A stretch of 60,000 nt of DNA from Hydractinia symbiolongicarpus (GCF_029227915.1 NC_079875.1:31007501-31067500), one strand, 5' to 3'; positions 1 through 9,719 are shown, counted from the first letter of the stretch. Numbers and translations: made by a program. Notes: generated by a model from the letters alone, not told the origin.

Positions 1-1372
1 CTTCGTCGATAACATGAAAGGACTCATAGCTTTCATTTACATCACAATCGTAAATTTCAAATGGGTTGTCAGAAGATTGGTCTTCTTCCAATGCCTCAGT
101 TGCTTTTTTCATTAAGGTAGCACCAGATGAACAGGACGATCCTTCTTTAAAACAATGGATTTGTCCATCCTCTGATCCATCAAGAGCTAAATTTAAACCA
201 CACGACTTGAAAGATTTGATAATCATTTCCGTGCTCAAGCCATTCCATGCGTCTAAAACCCATTGCACTAGCTTTCGTCGCGATGGAGGTTTTGTGAACT
301 GTTGAACACCTTCAACCATCCATTCGTTATAAAGATCGATCATCCGACTCTTAAATGGTTTATTCCATGAGACATCTGGTGCCTGTATATATTTAGTGCA
401 GCCACCGGGAATTATGACATTCTCAATTCTGCCTTTTGACAATTCTTGTTTCACGGAATCCATCATGTGGCATTCAAATGGATCCCAAGCTAACAAGCGT
501 CGATTAAAGGAAAACTTTCCTAAAACTGTTTGCACATAGTGTAAGGTGAGTTCCTCGTTCATCCATGCATTTTTTGAGGACACAACTACGCATTTATTTT
601 TGAATTCAGTATTTAGTTCTTTGCATTCGCGTTTTGCACCACCAAAAACAATAAATGGTTTAAATTTACTTCCGTCTGCCTTTGCTGTCAAGCATACAGA
701 AATTCTGACCTTTTCATGACCAGTCGATTTAAGCATAATTTCTCGTTCGCCACGCTGTGACACCGTTGTTGTAGGTGCTGTCATATCCGCCCAAACAGCA
801 GTCTCGTCCATTGCAAGAATCAAACCGGCGTTGAATTGGTATTTCTTTGATATTCGGCGGACATGTACTACATACTGCACCAACCTGTCCACAAGATACG
901 CTGGATCCTTTTGAACTGTTGTCGTTCTACGACGTAATGAAAGACAATTTCGTTTCATGAACTTTTCCAACCAACCTCGACTAGCCTGGAAACTATTTTT
1001 TGCAACAGTGTCCTCTCCAGCTTTTTCATCGTGCATTGCTTTTGCTTTTCTCATTATCAGTTTTCTCGAAACACGCAAAGAATTAGCTCTCCTATCATGT
1101 ATCCATTCGAGCAGATCTTCTTCTAAATTGAGATTCTTGATTTTGCAACCTCCTCCTTCTAGTTTGAATCTTTTTGCTGCTCCTTGTTTCAACTTCTCCA
1201 CATTAGCTCTCCATTCTCTTACTCTTTTTTCATCGACACCGTACTTTCTTCCTGCTTCGCGATTTGATGTACTAATTGCGTGATCAACAACTGTTGTCTT
1301 AAATTCAAAGGTAAAGCTTCTTCTTTTTTCCCCTTTATGGGATATTAACTGCTTCTCCTCGTTGTGCGACAT
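1..1372 (-). CDS. POGK/Tigger-type DDE transposase, copy 1 (3' end beyond the window)
   Basis: Reads leftward from an ATG at 1370-1372 and runs off the window before its stop. The translated part is identical to the complete transposase at 3826-5238, so domain content is as described there: Brinker-like N-terminal DNA-binding domain, CENP-B-type helix-turn-helix, then the DDE_1 catalytic domain. By comparison with copy 2 only about 13 residues of the acidic C-terminal tail are outside the window. The frame is open throughout, but the element around it has lost its right terminus, so this copy may supply transposase without being mobile itself. Confidence 0.88.
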   Translation of the reverse strand, partial: MSHNEEKQLISHKGEKRRSFTFEFKTTVVDHAISTSNREAGRKYGVDEKRVREWRANVEKLKQGAAKRFKLEGGGCKIKNLNLEEDLLEWIHDRRANSLRVSRKLIMRKAKAMHDEKAGEDTVAKNSFQASRGWLEKFMKRNCLSLRRRTTTVQKDPAYLVDRLVQYVVHVRRISKKYQFNAGLILAMDETAVWADMTAPTTTVSQRGEREIMLKSTGHEKVRISVCLTAKADGSKFKPFIVFGGAKRECKELNTEFKNKCVVVSSKNAWMNEELTLHYVQTVLGKFSFNRRLLAWDPFECHMMDSVKQELSKGRIENVIIPGGCTKYIQAPDVSWNKPFKSRMIDLYNEWMVEGVQQFTKPPSRRKLVQWVLDAWNGLSTEMIIKSFKSCGLNLALDGSEDGQIHCFKEGSSCSSGATLMKKATEALEEDQSSDNPFEIYDCDVNESYESFHVIDE

Positions 1373-1654
1373 TTTTCTATTGAACTTTCACTTACAAACA
1401 TAAAAGTGTGTAAGGTTGATATATACAGATTGGGAGCAATTATCTTGTAGTATTGTTTACTGGTGTCTACTTTTTCTTTAAACACTATTAACAATCCAAG
1501 GGAGTGTTATTTTCGACGAGATCAAAAGCGCGGAAAATGATTTTGAATAGAATTTTTTCTCTATAAGAAAAAGTTCTATTTTTATCAATCGTTGATTGCA
1601 CGCTCATACGAAATATATGATAGCTACACGTGGAAGTCAGAGATTTGAGAAAAC
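1373..1654. promoter_or_regulatory. Divergent promoter interval between transposase and HIRAN-like ORF, copy 1
   Basis: A 282-base AT-rich gap separates the two start codons, which face away from each other. It must hold the promoters of both genes. No clear TATA box was assigned; a GAAAAAGTTC/TTTTTCTCTATAAG stretch near 1556-1580 is AT-rich. The same interval is repeated at 5239-5520. Confidence 0.5.
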
Positions 1655-2122
1655 ATGGCTCGAGTGATTCCTAAAACATTTAAAATGTATTTCATCATTA
1701 AATTCTCTACAAATATTCGCGGACATCATGTTTATAAAAATATATGGACACCCATTATAGGAGAATCTTTGGTTTGCAAAGAAGACAAGAGAGTAGAGGC
1801 TCAAGAACTGGACAAGAATGCAATTGGAACGTACAAACTCATGGACGGCAACGAAACCTTAGTGGGACATTTGCCAATAGAGTTGTCAAAGCTGATATCG
1901 TTTTTTATTGAAATTGGAGATAATCATGTAAATGCGACAGTTACTGGGAAACGAAAACGAGAGATTGGTTTGAGTGTACCTGCAAAGTTCATTTGTTTTA
2001 CATCTAGCAAAAGTTATGCTAAAATTCTTCACGGTGAACTGTTAAAGCGTAAAACTAAATATTCGTATTTGTCATTAGATGTAGAAGAATTTTGTGAAAG
2101 AAAACAGATCAAATTCATATAA
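1655..2122 (+). CDS. HIRAN-like accessory protein of the Tigger element, copy 1
   Basis: 155 residues, ATG in a favourable AACATGG context, identical in translation to the copy at 5521-5988. The pattern is that of a HIRAN domain: VYKNIWTPIIGESL (26-39), DKNAIGTY (53-60), VGHLP (70-74), a hydrophobic ISFFIEIG, then VTGKR (96-100) and GLSVPAKF (105-112). HIRAN domains of HLTF/Rad5 bind single-stranded 3' DNA ends. As the divergent partner of a transposase it may help at element ends or in end repair, but that is inference. No helicase or nuclease domain is attached. Confidence 0.7.
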   Translation: MARVIPKTFKMYFIIKFSTNIRGHHVYKNIWTPIIGESLVCKEDKRVEAQELDKNAIGTYKLMDGNETLVGHLPIELSKLISFFIEIGDNHVNATVTGKRKREIGLSVPAKFICFTSSKSYAKILHGELLKRKTKYSYLSLDVEEFCERKQIKFI

Positions 2123-2163
2123 ATACCAACTTTTTTTACTTTCCCTATTAAAATGGTTTTTTT

Positions 2164-2587
2164 TTGCCTTGCTAATTCCTCATCCTGTTTCCTTGCCTGT
2201 CTTTGTTGTGCCTTTTCTTGCCGTGATCAATGCCTTTGCCTTGGCAACCTCTCCGCAATCCCTTCTATATTGATTTTGTACATTTAGGAGACTTTGTCGA
2301 CGTCATCGAAATTCAAGTGCGGTTCTTTTCTCCATTGCTGTCCTGCATAAGTGGAGTTTTCCACGAGTCTAATCGACTAGTTATAAAACAATATTTATGT
2401 TACATGTATTTGTATAAGTATGCATTCTGGTAAAGTCACTACTAGATTTTCTTTACAAACTTTCCCATTTAAATTTCGCTTCTTTACAACGCATGTCTGT
2501 TAATTCGAAAGTTAAGTGTGTGGGCAACTTTTGACAAAGGTGGAACAAAACTGTCCCTAAAAGTCGATTCACTAGAAAGATGAAAAT
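2164..2587. other. Unassigned spacer after Tigger copy 1
   Basis: Pyrimidine-rich start (CCTTGC/CTTTGCC motifs near 2166-2250), then ordinary AT-rich sequence. Short open frames only, none recognised. Confidence 0.4.
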
Positions 2588-2880
2588 ATAATAAGTGGTT
2601 AGGTTATAACTCTCGTACTTTGTGCGCAAGACCATGGTTTGATTCCCCTTGGCGGCTATTCAATATGGCCGAGTGAATGTTAGCCATGTCAGGGAAATTG
2701 GGGAGATGTCACAATGTGTGGGCCGTTGGATGTTGCAGCGAGTTGTCTGGTAGAGCGCAGATCCTAAAATGAGCATTAAATACTCTAGGACTCCCCATCT
2801 AAGCCGTTGCCCTCCTGAAAATAAGAGACAGGGTATATCCCTGGGCTAACCATGTAAGCTATGCGCATAAATCTACCACA
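2588..2880 (+). repeat. Probable tRNA-derived SINE
   Basis: Positions about 2594-2650 look like a tRNA head: GTGGTTAGGTTATAAC resembles an A box, and GGTTTGATTCCCC (about 2637-2649) resembles a B box, at the usual separation. A non-AT-rich body follows to about 2880 with no open frame. RNA polymerase III SINEs have this design. No other copy was found in the window and no target duplication was defined, so the ends are approximate. Confidence 0.45.
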
Positions 2881-3627
2881 CATTAAATTCCTCTTAAAGT
2901 TTTATATACTATAGCTACTTATCCCATTTGGCAGATGGCATTCAATAGCAGTAAAAAACTGTTATGGTTGAAAAACATGCACCTTCCAAGATTGGGTGGA
3001 ACTTGGTAAGGCATCCCTTGTTCTCATTTCCAACTCGTACAACATGCCTGTCAAGCGTTTTACACTTTCTCAGCTCGCCCAAGCTCTATTTGAAAAATTT
3101 CGGCGCAAAGCAACAGAGGTTACAGCAGAAGGCAATGATAACACAACTTAGTCCACCTTTATTCCCTTGTATTTTTGCTTTTTTTTACATAAAATTCATA
3201 AAAATCCTATAGAAGAAGAGTGAGCCTTGCCGATTTAATCCAGACTGCCTTTTATTGCCACATTACGGGTTGTTTACTCGCCATTTTCAGTCGATGCTTA
3301 TTAAATGTCTATCCACCTAAAAACAATCGAAAAAGCACATCTAATTGGCTAAATGTCGGAACTATACTTTCGCCTGGTTCAACCAATCAGAGCCTAAACC
3401 TAGTTTCAATCATTAAAATAATTGTGTAATTCTTTTGGGTTGTTGTTAAATTCCTTAAAAAATCATGTTCTACAGCACCTTTGGAGGCTGATGTCATGGA
3501 GAAGCTTTTAAGGCATACCAAGGTGATTTTTCTTATTTGTTATAAACATCTTCAACACGAGTCAAACGTGGTTCAATTTCTTTTCTTTCTATGTTCCAAG
3601 ATGTGTCCGCAATCAGAATGACACATA
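2881..3627. other. Unassigned sequence left of Tigger copy 2
   Basis: No recognisable gene. A 14-base word (TGTCATGGAGAAGC) at 3492-3505 recurs in direct orientation at 6204-6217, just outside the other end of Tigger copy 2; it may be chance or a pre-existing repeat into which the element inserted. Confidence 0.35.
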
Positions 3628-3733
3628 CCGTATTTCCTCTAAAGAACGCCGCGGCGTTCTTTACAAACTGCAATTTTTAGGTGCGGCGTTCTTTAGAGGG
3701 CGGCGTTCTTTGGAGGGCGGCGTTTATTACAAA
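3628..3733. repeat. Left terminal repeat and subterminal array of the Tigger element
   Basis: The outer 19-25 bases invert at the right end. They run into a perfect 22-base palindrome at 3641-3662 (AAAGAACGCC/GGCGTTCTTT). Then come GCGGCGTTCTTTRGAGG units (about 3684-3718) and a variant ending GTTTATTACAAA (to about 3733). The internal units point the same way as those at the right end, so only the outermost part is truly inverted. They are likely transposase binding sites. Confidence 0.75.
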
Positions 3734-3825
3734 ACCATGAGTGAGACAAAAAGCAGAAGTTGACGTTAAGTATTTTCTTTAAGATTAAATATAGATAACA
3801 AAAGAATTAAACTATGAAAAGTCTA

Positions 3826-5238
3826 TTAAACAATGTCAATGTCAATGTCGCTATCTCCGTCCGAGTCTTCGTCGATAACATGAAAGGACTCATAGCTTTC
3901 ATTTACATCACAATCGTAAATTTCAAATGGGTTGTCAGAAGATTGGTCTTCTTCCAATGCCTCAGTTGCTTTTTTCATTAAGGTAGCACCAGATGAACAG
4001 GACGATCCTTCTTTAAAACAATGGATTTGTCCATCCTCTGATCCATCAAGAGCTAAATTTAAACCACACGACTTGAAAGATTTGATAATCATTTCCGTGC
4101 TCAAGCCATTCCATGCGTCTAAAACCCATTGCACTAGCTTTCGTCGCGATGGAGGTTTTGTGAACTGTTGAACACCTTCAACCATCCATTCGTTATAAAG
4201 ATCGATCATCCGACTCTTAAATGGTTTATTCCATGAGACATCTGGTGCCTGTATATATTTAGTGCAGCCACCGGGAATTATGACATTCTCAATTCTGCCT
4301 TTTGACAATTCTTGTTTCACGGAATCCATCATGTGGCATTCAAATGGATCCCAAGCTAACAAGCGTCGATTAAAGGAAAACTTTCCTAAAACTGTTTGCA
4401 CATAGTGTAAGGTGAGTTCCTCGTTCATCCATGCATTTTTTGAGGACACAACTACGCATTTATTTTTGAATTCAGTATTTAGTTCTTTGCATTCGCGTTT
4501 TGCACCACCAAAAACAATAAATGGTTTAAATTTACTTCCGTCTGCCTTTGCTGTCAAGCATACAGAAATTCTGACCTTTTCATGACCAGTCGATTTAAGC
4601 ATAATTTCTCGTTCGCCACGCTGTGACACCGTTGTTGTAGGTGCTGTCATATCCGCCCAAACAGCAGTCTCGTCCATTGCAAGAATCAAACCGGCGTTGA
4701 ATTGGTATTTCTTTGATATTCGGCGGACATGTACTACATACTGCACCAACCTGTCCACAAGATACGCTGGATCCTTTTGAACTGTTGTCGTTCTACGACG
4801 TAATGAAAGACAATTTCGTTTCATGAACTTTTCCAACCAACCTCGACTAGCCTGGAAACTATTTTTTGCAACAGTGTCCTCTCCAGCTTTTTCATCGTGC
4901 ATTGCTTTTGCTTTTCTCATTATCAGTTTTCTCGAAACACGCAAAGAATTAGCTCTCCTATCATGTATCCATTCGAGCAGATCTTCTTCTAAATTGAGAT
5001 TCTTGATTTTGCAACCTCCTCCTTCTAGTTTGAATCTTTTTGCTGCTCCTTGTTTCAACTTCTCCACATTAGCTCTCCATTCTCTTACTCTTTTTTCATC
5101 GACACCGTACTTTCTTCCTGCTTCGCGATTTGATGTACTAATTGCGTGATCAACAACTGTTGTCTTAAATTCAAAGGTAAAGCTTCTTCTTTTTTCCCCT
5201 TTATGGGATATTAACTGCTTCTCCTCGTTGTGCGACAT
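3826..5238 (-). CDS. POGK/Tigger-type DDE transposase, complete
   Basis: 470 residues. Residues about 16-62 fit the Brinker-type DNA-binding domain seen in POGK-like proteins (RRSFTFEFK to REWRANVEKL). Residues about 83-150 fit the CENP-B/Tc5 helix-turn-helix domain (GWLEKFMKR). The DDE_1 nuclease follows: D189 in LAMDETAVWADM, D297 in LLAWDPFECHMM, D333 in PGGCTKYIQAPDVSWNKPF, a DD35-36D spacing. The last 40 residues are acidic (DEDSDGDSDIDIDIV). It cuts and pastes the element at TA sites in the nucleus. The start is the ATG at 5236-5238. No frameshift or stop is seen, so it may be active. Confidence 0.93.
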   Translation of the reverse strand: MSHNEEKQLISHKGEKRRSFTFEFKTTVVDHAISTSNREAGRKYGVDEKRVREWRANVEKLKQGAAKRFKLEGGGCKIKNLNLEEDLLEWIHDRRANSLRVSRKLIMRKAKAMHDEKAGEDTVAKNSFQASRGWLEKFMKRNCLSLRRRTTTVQKDPAYLVDRLVQYVVHVRRISKKYQFNAGLILAMDETAVWADMTAPTTTVSQRGEREIMLKSTGHEKVRISVCLTAKADGSKFKPFIVFGGAKRECKELNTEFKNKCVVVSSKNAWMNEELTLHYVQTVLGKFSFNRRLLAWDPFECHMMDSVKQELSKGRIENVIIPGGCTKYIQAPDVSWNKPFKSRMIDLYNEWMVEGVQQFTKPPSRRKLVQWVLDAWNGLSTEMIIKSFKSCGLNLALDGSEDGQIHCFKEGSSCSSGATLMKKATEALEEDQSSDNPFEIYDCDVNESYESFHVIDEDSDGDSDIDIDIV

Positions 5239-5520
5239 TTTTCTATTGAACTTTCACTTACAAACATAAAAGTGTGTAAGGTTGATATATACAGATTGGG
5301 AGCAATTATCTTGTAGTATTGTTTACTGGTGTCTACTTTTTCTTTAAACACTATTAACAATCCAAGGGAGTGTTATTTTCGACGAGATCAAAAGCGCGGA
5401 AAATGATTTTGAATAGAATTTTTTCTCTATAAGAAAAAGTTCTATTTTTATCAATCGTTGATTGCACGCTCATACGAAATATATGATAGCTACACGTGGA
5501 AGTCAGAGATTTGAGAAAAC
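5239..5520. promoter_or_regulatory. Divergent promoter interval, Tigger copy 2
   Basis: 282 bases between the two opposite start codons, the same as in copy 1. Shared control of the transposase and its HIRAN-like partner is implied by the geometry alone. Confidence 0.5.
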
Positions 5521-5988
5521 ATGGCTCGAGTGATTCCTAAAACATTTAAAATGTATTTCATCATTAAATTCTCTACAAATATTCGCGGACATCATGTTTA
5601 TAAAAATATATGGACACCCATTATAGGAGAATCTTTGGTTTGCAAAGAAGACAAGAGAGTAGAGGCTCAAGAACTGGACAAGAATGCAATTGGAACGTAC
5701 AAACTCATGGACGGCAACGAAACCTTAGTGGGACATTTGCCAATAGAGTTGTCAAAGCTGATATCGTTTTTTATTGAAATTGGAGATAATCATGTAAATG
5801 CGACAGTTACTGGGAAACGAAAACGAGAGATTGGTTTGAGTGTACCTGCAAAGTTCATTTGTTTTACATCTAGCAAAAGTTATGCTAAAATTCTTCACGG
5901 TGAACTGTTAAAGCGTAAAACTAAATATTCGTATTTGTCATTAGATGTAGAAGAATTTTGTGAAAGAAAACAGATCAAATTCATATAA
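5521..5988 (+). CDS. HIRAN-like accessory protein of the Tigger element, complete
   Basis: 155 residues; same domain pattern as copy 1 (W31, P33, G36, D53, A56, G71, P74, T97-G98). The stop is followed within 45 bases by the right subterminal array, so the gene lies wholly inside the transposon. Small HIRAN-only ORFs are common in cnidarian and fish genomes as unnamed proteins; here the sequence places one as the second gene of a TA-flanked pogo element. Function is unknown. Options are ssDNA end binding, repression of host repair, or copy-number control. The alternative, a captured host exon, is less likely because the ORF is intact and present in both copies. Confidence 0.72.
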   Translation: MARVIPKTFKMYFIIKFSTNIRGHHVYKNIWTPIIGESLVCKEDKRVEAQELDKNAIGTYKLMDGNETLVGHLPIELSKLISFFIEIGDNHVNATVTGKRKREIGLSVPAKFICFTSSKSYAKILHGELLKRKTKYSYLSLDVEEFCERKQIKFI

Positions 5989-6030
5989 ATACCAACTTTT
6001 TTTACTTTCCCTATTAAAATGGTTTTTTTC

Positions 6031-6194
6031 TAATAAACGCCGCATCTAAGGTGCGGCGTTCTTTGGAGGGCGGCGTTCTTTAGAGGGCGGCGTTTATTAC
6101 AAATTTTCATATAGAAGTGCGGCGTTCTTTGGAGGGCGGCGTTCTTTGGAGGGCGGCGTTCTTTAGAGGGCGGCGTTCTTTAGAGGAAATACGG
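6031..6194. repeat. Right subterminal array and terminal repeat of the Tigger element
   Basis: Starts with TAATAAACGCCGC, an inverse unit, then about six direct units of GCGGCGTTCTTTRGAGG with a 17-base period, interrupted by GTTTATTACAAATTTTCATATAGAA. The last unit merges into the terminal GAGGAAATACGG. Units alternate between TTTGGAGG and TTTAGAGG. Copy 1 lacks this whole block. Confidence 0.8.
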
Positions 6195-6685
6195 TACCTA
6201 TATTGTCATGGAGAAGCATGGTAACATCAGCCTCAGCTATTATTCTTTTATGTCGAATGCTCCTCGCCCGGATGAGCCCGATTAACTTTTTTCCTTAGTG
6301 AACACAAAATATTTTCTTCTGTCTTCTCTAGACAGGCTGTCTACATAGTTGTTAAAGTTCTCGTACGCAAAATAGCGACTAAAATTCTACACTGTCACTT
6401 ACAGCTTTACTTAATAGTAAGCTATATATTCAATACAGATGCGTAATGCTATCCTCAAAACAGTGCTCGACTATAACATTAAATCACAGGAGCCATATAA
6501 CAAGGGTAATAAAGTAAACTGAGCTTTTACAGTACTCAGAGTTTCATGTATTCACTATACAATCCTCGGCTGTAAAATAAATTCAACTGATCTAAATTCC
6601 TATAAGTATAATAAAATTAATTGAGGCTGTAAAACGTGCAATAAAATCAGTAATTTACAATAAAAAAAGTGTCAAAATGTCATTA
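6195..6685. other. Unassigned AT-rich spacer
   Basis: Nothing recognised. The right part may be the 3' untranslated region of the Penelope-like element that ends at 6686. Confidence 0.35.
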
Positions 6686-8833
6686 TCAGTCTTTTGACTT
6701 ATAATTGGCCAATAGATATTTGTTCATGTGGCGGCATTTTGAAACGATCTCCGACCTTTTGTTTAAAAGTTCGTCTTTATTTTCGTAACTAAGGATTTCC
6801 AATTTCTCTTGCAGACAAAGTGGACACGATTTGCTTTTGTTCGAGTAACTTCTCACACGTTTTACGATCGACCAGTTTAACTCCGGCGTGATATTTTGGT
6901 CCTTTAACTGCCAGATGTAAGTGGACAGCGTGGTACTGTTCATGTACTTTTTGTTGTTGAAAGATAATTTGTGCCCACCGAAGCGTTCTTTGAACTCTTT
7001 CTCAGTTAACCCGATGTAGGCCTTTTTTGGTTGGTTTTGAGCGGTGACTTCGCATTTGTAGATGACAGACTGAACTCTGCAATTTCCTTGTAGAGGGCAC
7101 GTTCTTTTAACTCTGCAATTGCATGTTGGTGTATCGATTATTTGTTTTGAAGAAACTTTTTTATTATGTGAATTAATGATGGACTTGACGTTTTCTGTAC
7201 AGCTGTAGCTGACTTTAACGTTATTCTTATTGAAAACTTTTTGAAGGTTGTTTTCTTTTGTAAAGTGCTTCTTAATTAGTTTCAGAAAGGATCTCCCGAC
7301 GTCGTTAACAACATTTTTATTGAAGGGTGGGTTAAACCATATCACGTTTCGTTTCCTATTTCTGCCAATCCGATTGGGTTCCTTTTTATTGAAGGACAAG
7401 TTCAGGTTTTTGTATCCGCTTTTTCGGAGGGCTTCTTCGTATTCCGGTTTGGCTTGGTCAAAAACTTGTTCGTTTGACGAATTTTTGACAAGCCTATCGT
7501 TGATTGATATTGGTAGTTGTTTCAAAATATTTTTTGGATGGTTAGATAAAATGTGGACGTATTGGAGCTGATCGTTTGGCTTTTTGTAGGGTTTGAAAGT
7601 TTCTGAATCTAAATCAAGTGTAACGTCGAGGAAGTCTACTCTTTTTAGGTTAGTTTGAATCTCGATGTCGAATCCGATCGTTTTGAAGGTTTCGATTATT
7701 TTTTTACGTTTGGTGTCTGTTGATCTACCTCTTGAGTTTCTTAATACTAATAATCCGTCATCACGGTATAAGCCGATGTCGTCTTTTCTCACGATTGAAG
7801 AGAGCTTTTGAGAATGCCAACTAACTCACAAATTTCGGCTCCATCAAAGCTTCCCATCGTAACGTCAAAACATCCATGTATATCTTTTTTCTTCCATGGC
7901 TCTTCATTGAAAAACAAAAGTGACTTTCGGCAGTGTAAGATAGTTCTTATTTCTTTGTCTGATATCGTAGTGTGTTCCTTTGCAAAGCGTAATGCCTCGT
8001 CTAGAATGTTGTTTGTAATTGATGGGTAAAATTCTTTGATATCAAGCTGGATGAAAGTACAGGTTTGTTTGTTGTGCAATGAAGAAAACCAATCCAATAC
8101 CTGGTCGGTGTTTTTCCACTGGTTAACATGAAGTAAGTTTCGTAGGTCTGAATTAATTCGGTCCAAAATCGATTTGCTAATGGCGCCAAGTTCACTTTTA
8201 CATGGGTTTATAAGACGACAAGGATGTTTTTGATGAAAGTTTTCTTTGTGATCTTTCAAGGATATGAATGCAGGAGATTTTGCGAGTTTTTCAGCGCGAT
8301 TGTCTATTTTGTAAGAAGATGCAATTTCTTTTGCTTCGGAGTTGATCGCTTTTTCGAGAAGGGGCGGTGCTTTTTTGTACGTTTTGGTGACGTTTTCTTT
8401 CAATAGCTTTTCGTGGAGGTCTGGTGCCATCGTGTAAATGTTTGAAGTTTTGTCGGTAAAAACGTATACCTTGTTTGATTTGCGAATGCTTGAAATGTAC
8501 TTTTTCAGTTTTCGTTGGAAGGTGTCATGTGTGTTACGAAATTCGATGTTTTCAAATAGGTCCAGTAAATCTGATTCGAAGTTTTCCAGTTCGGTGCAAG
8601 GTGGAGGAGTGTTCTTACTTTCCGAAGGTTTCTGCTTGTGGAATTGTATTTCCGTCGCTGTTGTTAATCCAGTACATTTTCCAGCGCATACGTTTTATAA
8701 CTGCTTCGATTTTATCAATTAATTTAGTCTTGTAAGAATTTTTATCAGGAATCGGTATGTTCTTCAAGGAGTAAGCAAGGTTTATTTTCTCCATTGATGA
8801 AAGCAAAACAAAGTGCTCGACAAGATATATCAA
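6686..8833 (-). pseudogene. Penelope-like element ORF (RT plus GIY-YIG endonuclease), frameshifted
   Basis: Reads leftward in three open blocks. 8833-8615 is the N-terminal region. From about 8620 to 7795 runs the first RT half: SLKDHKENF, RLINPCKSELGAISK, motif A QLDIKEFYPSI, motif B GSFDGAEICELVG. From 7792 to 6686 follow motif C IGLYRDDGL, FLDVTLDL, HILSNHPKNILKQLP, a Cys cluster CNCRVKRTCPLQGNC, and the GIY-YIG-like AYIGLTEKEFKERFGGHK. Frame changes near 8617 and 7795 break it. Such elements prime reverse transcription with their GIY-YIG nuclease. The block at 7792 begins with GTG, so it is not an independent gene. Both shifts are small, so it is fairly young. Confidence 0.82.
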
Positions 8834-9719
8834 AACGGCATTAAACTCAGGCTGTCTTTTACTTAAAGAACGTTTTTTTTCAGACCTCTCGAATAAGAAG
8901 TAACGAGAAATGCTATGCTCGGCACACCTGGATATATGCCATAAGAAATGTCAGTCGATGAAAGGAAAGAATTTTTTTAAATTGGTGTTAGGATGAGACA
9001 ATTCATGATGTAAATATTATAACACCGGAAAAAAAACCGGACTATACCGTTCTCTCGGGATGGATAATTAAAACAATGCATTGCGTTGACAGGAAAGGTT
9101 GTTGTCGCCATTCTGCTGCATCTTGGCGTGTGTGTAAAGTTGTCACCTTCTGTTGGAATAAGAAACCCTTCAGGTTGAGTTTGGGTTCACACCCTGCGCA
9201 TAAAATTACTCTTGTTGCTAAAGATACAAAGAATTCAAACCTGGTAATCCAAATCGGCAATCGGACTGGACACGAACTTTTCTGCCACAGTTCTGGCAAC
9301 AGATCGAATTATCTTTGTATATGAGAAGCCTCAGTGAACTTTTTTGGATCATTAGAAATTAGTTAAGACACATCACTTGTCATCAGCGTTCTTGTAAAGA
9401 TGTTCGAAATGTTCCAACCTGTTCACGTTTATGCAGCTGGTCATGCATATGTTGTGATTTGAAGTTTTTTTATGTTGTTTAAAGTAGCATGAAAATACGG
9501 TTTGAATCGTTGTCATTTTCACGTTATGAGCAATTACATATTTAACGGCTCAGTTTAAAGCGTAAAGGAAAAGAAGTGATTGTAACATAAAAACAAAGGC
9601 GAATAAACCTGTTGAAAGAGATATGCACGGACGGTGTGTATAAGAGAGTTGGCGCCTGTGGGTGTTTGTGAAAAGAGGGTCTGGTTTGTGGGTACAGACA
9701 AAATGATACAAAGCACGCA
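8834..9719. other. Unassigned sequence
   Basis: Open frames of about 82-85 codons overlap on both strands at 9042-9324; neither resembles a known protein, and mutual overlap suggests chance. Confidence 0.3.

Larger units (their letters stand above)
1..2163. mobile_element. pogo/Tigger element copy 1, cut by the window edge and lacking its right end
   Basis: Positions 1-2163 repeat positions 3867-6029 at a constant offset of 3866 bases, without any difference I could find by eye. It holds most of the transposase (minus), the divergent promoter interval and the HIRAN-like ORF (plus). Its left end would lie about 240 bases outside the window. The right side stops inside a T-run at about 2163, so the roughly 165-base right subterminal array and the right inverted end of copy 2 are missing. 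Either this copy lost its right end after insertion, or the near-tandem arrangement is an assembly or haplotype artefact; the bases past 2163 do not resemble the bases past 6029. Confidence 0.85.
3628..6194. mobile_element. Complete two-gene pogo/Tigger transposon (2567 bp)
   Basis: The ends are perfect inverses over CCGTATTTCCTCTAAAGAA and are flanked by TA on both sides (3626-3627 and 6195-6196), the classic target duplication of the Tc1/mariner/pogo superfamily. Inside lie a left subterminal array, a full transposase (minus, 3826-5238), a 282-base divergent interval, a HIRAN-like ORF (plus, 5521-5988) and a right subterminal array. Both frames are open and the catalytic triad is present, so the element looks recent and possibly autonomous. 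The near-identical truncated copy at 1-2163 supports recent activity, if it is not an assembly artefact. Confidence 0.92.

Noticed and set aside
6049-6190. CRISPR-like regular array
   Set aside because: Units are contiguous 17-mers without spacers, at a transposon terminus in an animal genome.
3492-6217. 14-base direct repeat outside both Tigger ends as a longer target duplication
   Set aside because: It is over 100 bases away on the left and 7 bases away on the right; the TA dinucleotides directly at the tips explain the insertion.
7248-7571. 107-codon plus frame
   Set aside because: Antisense shadow of the Penelope-like ORF.
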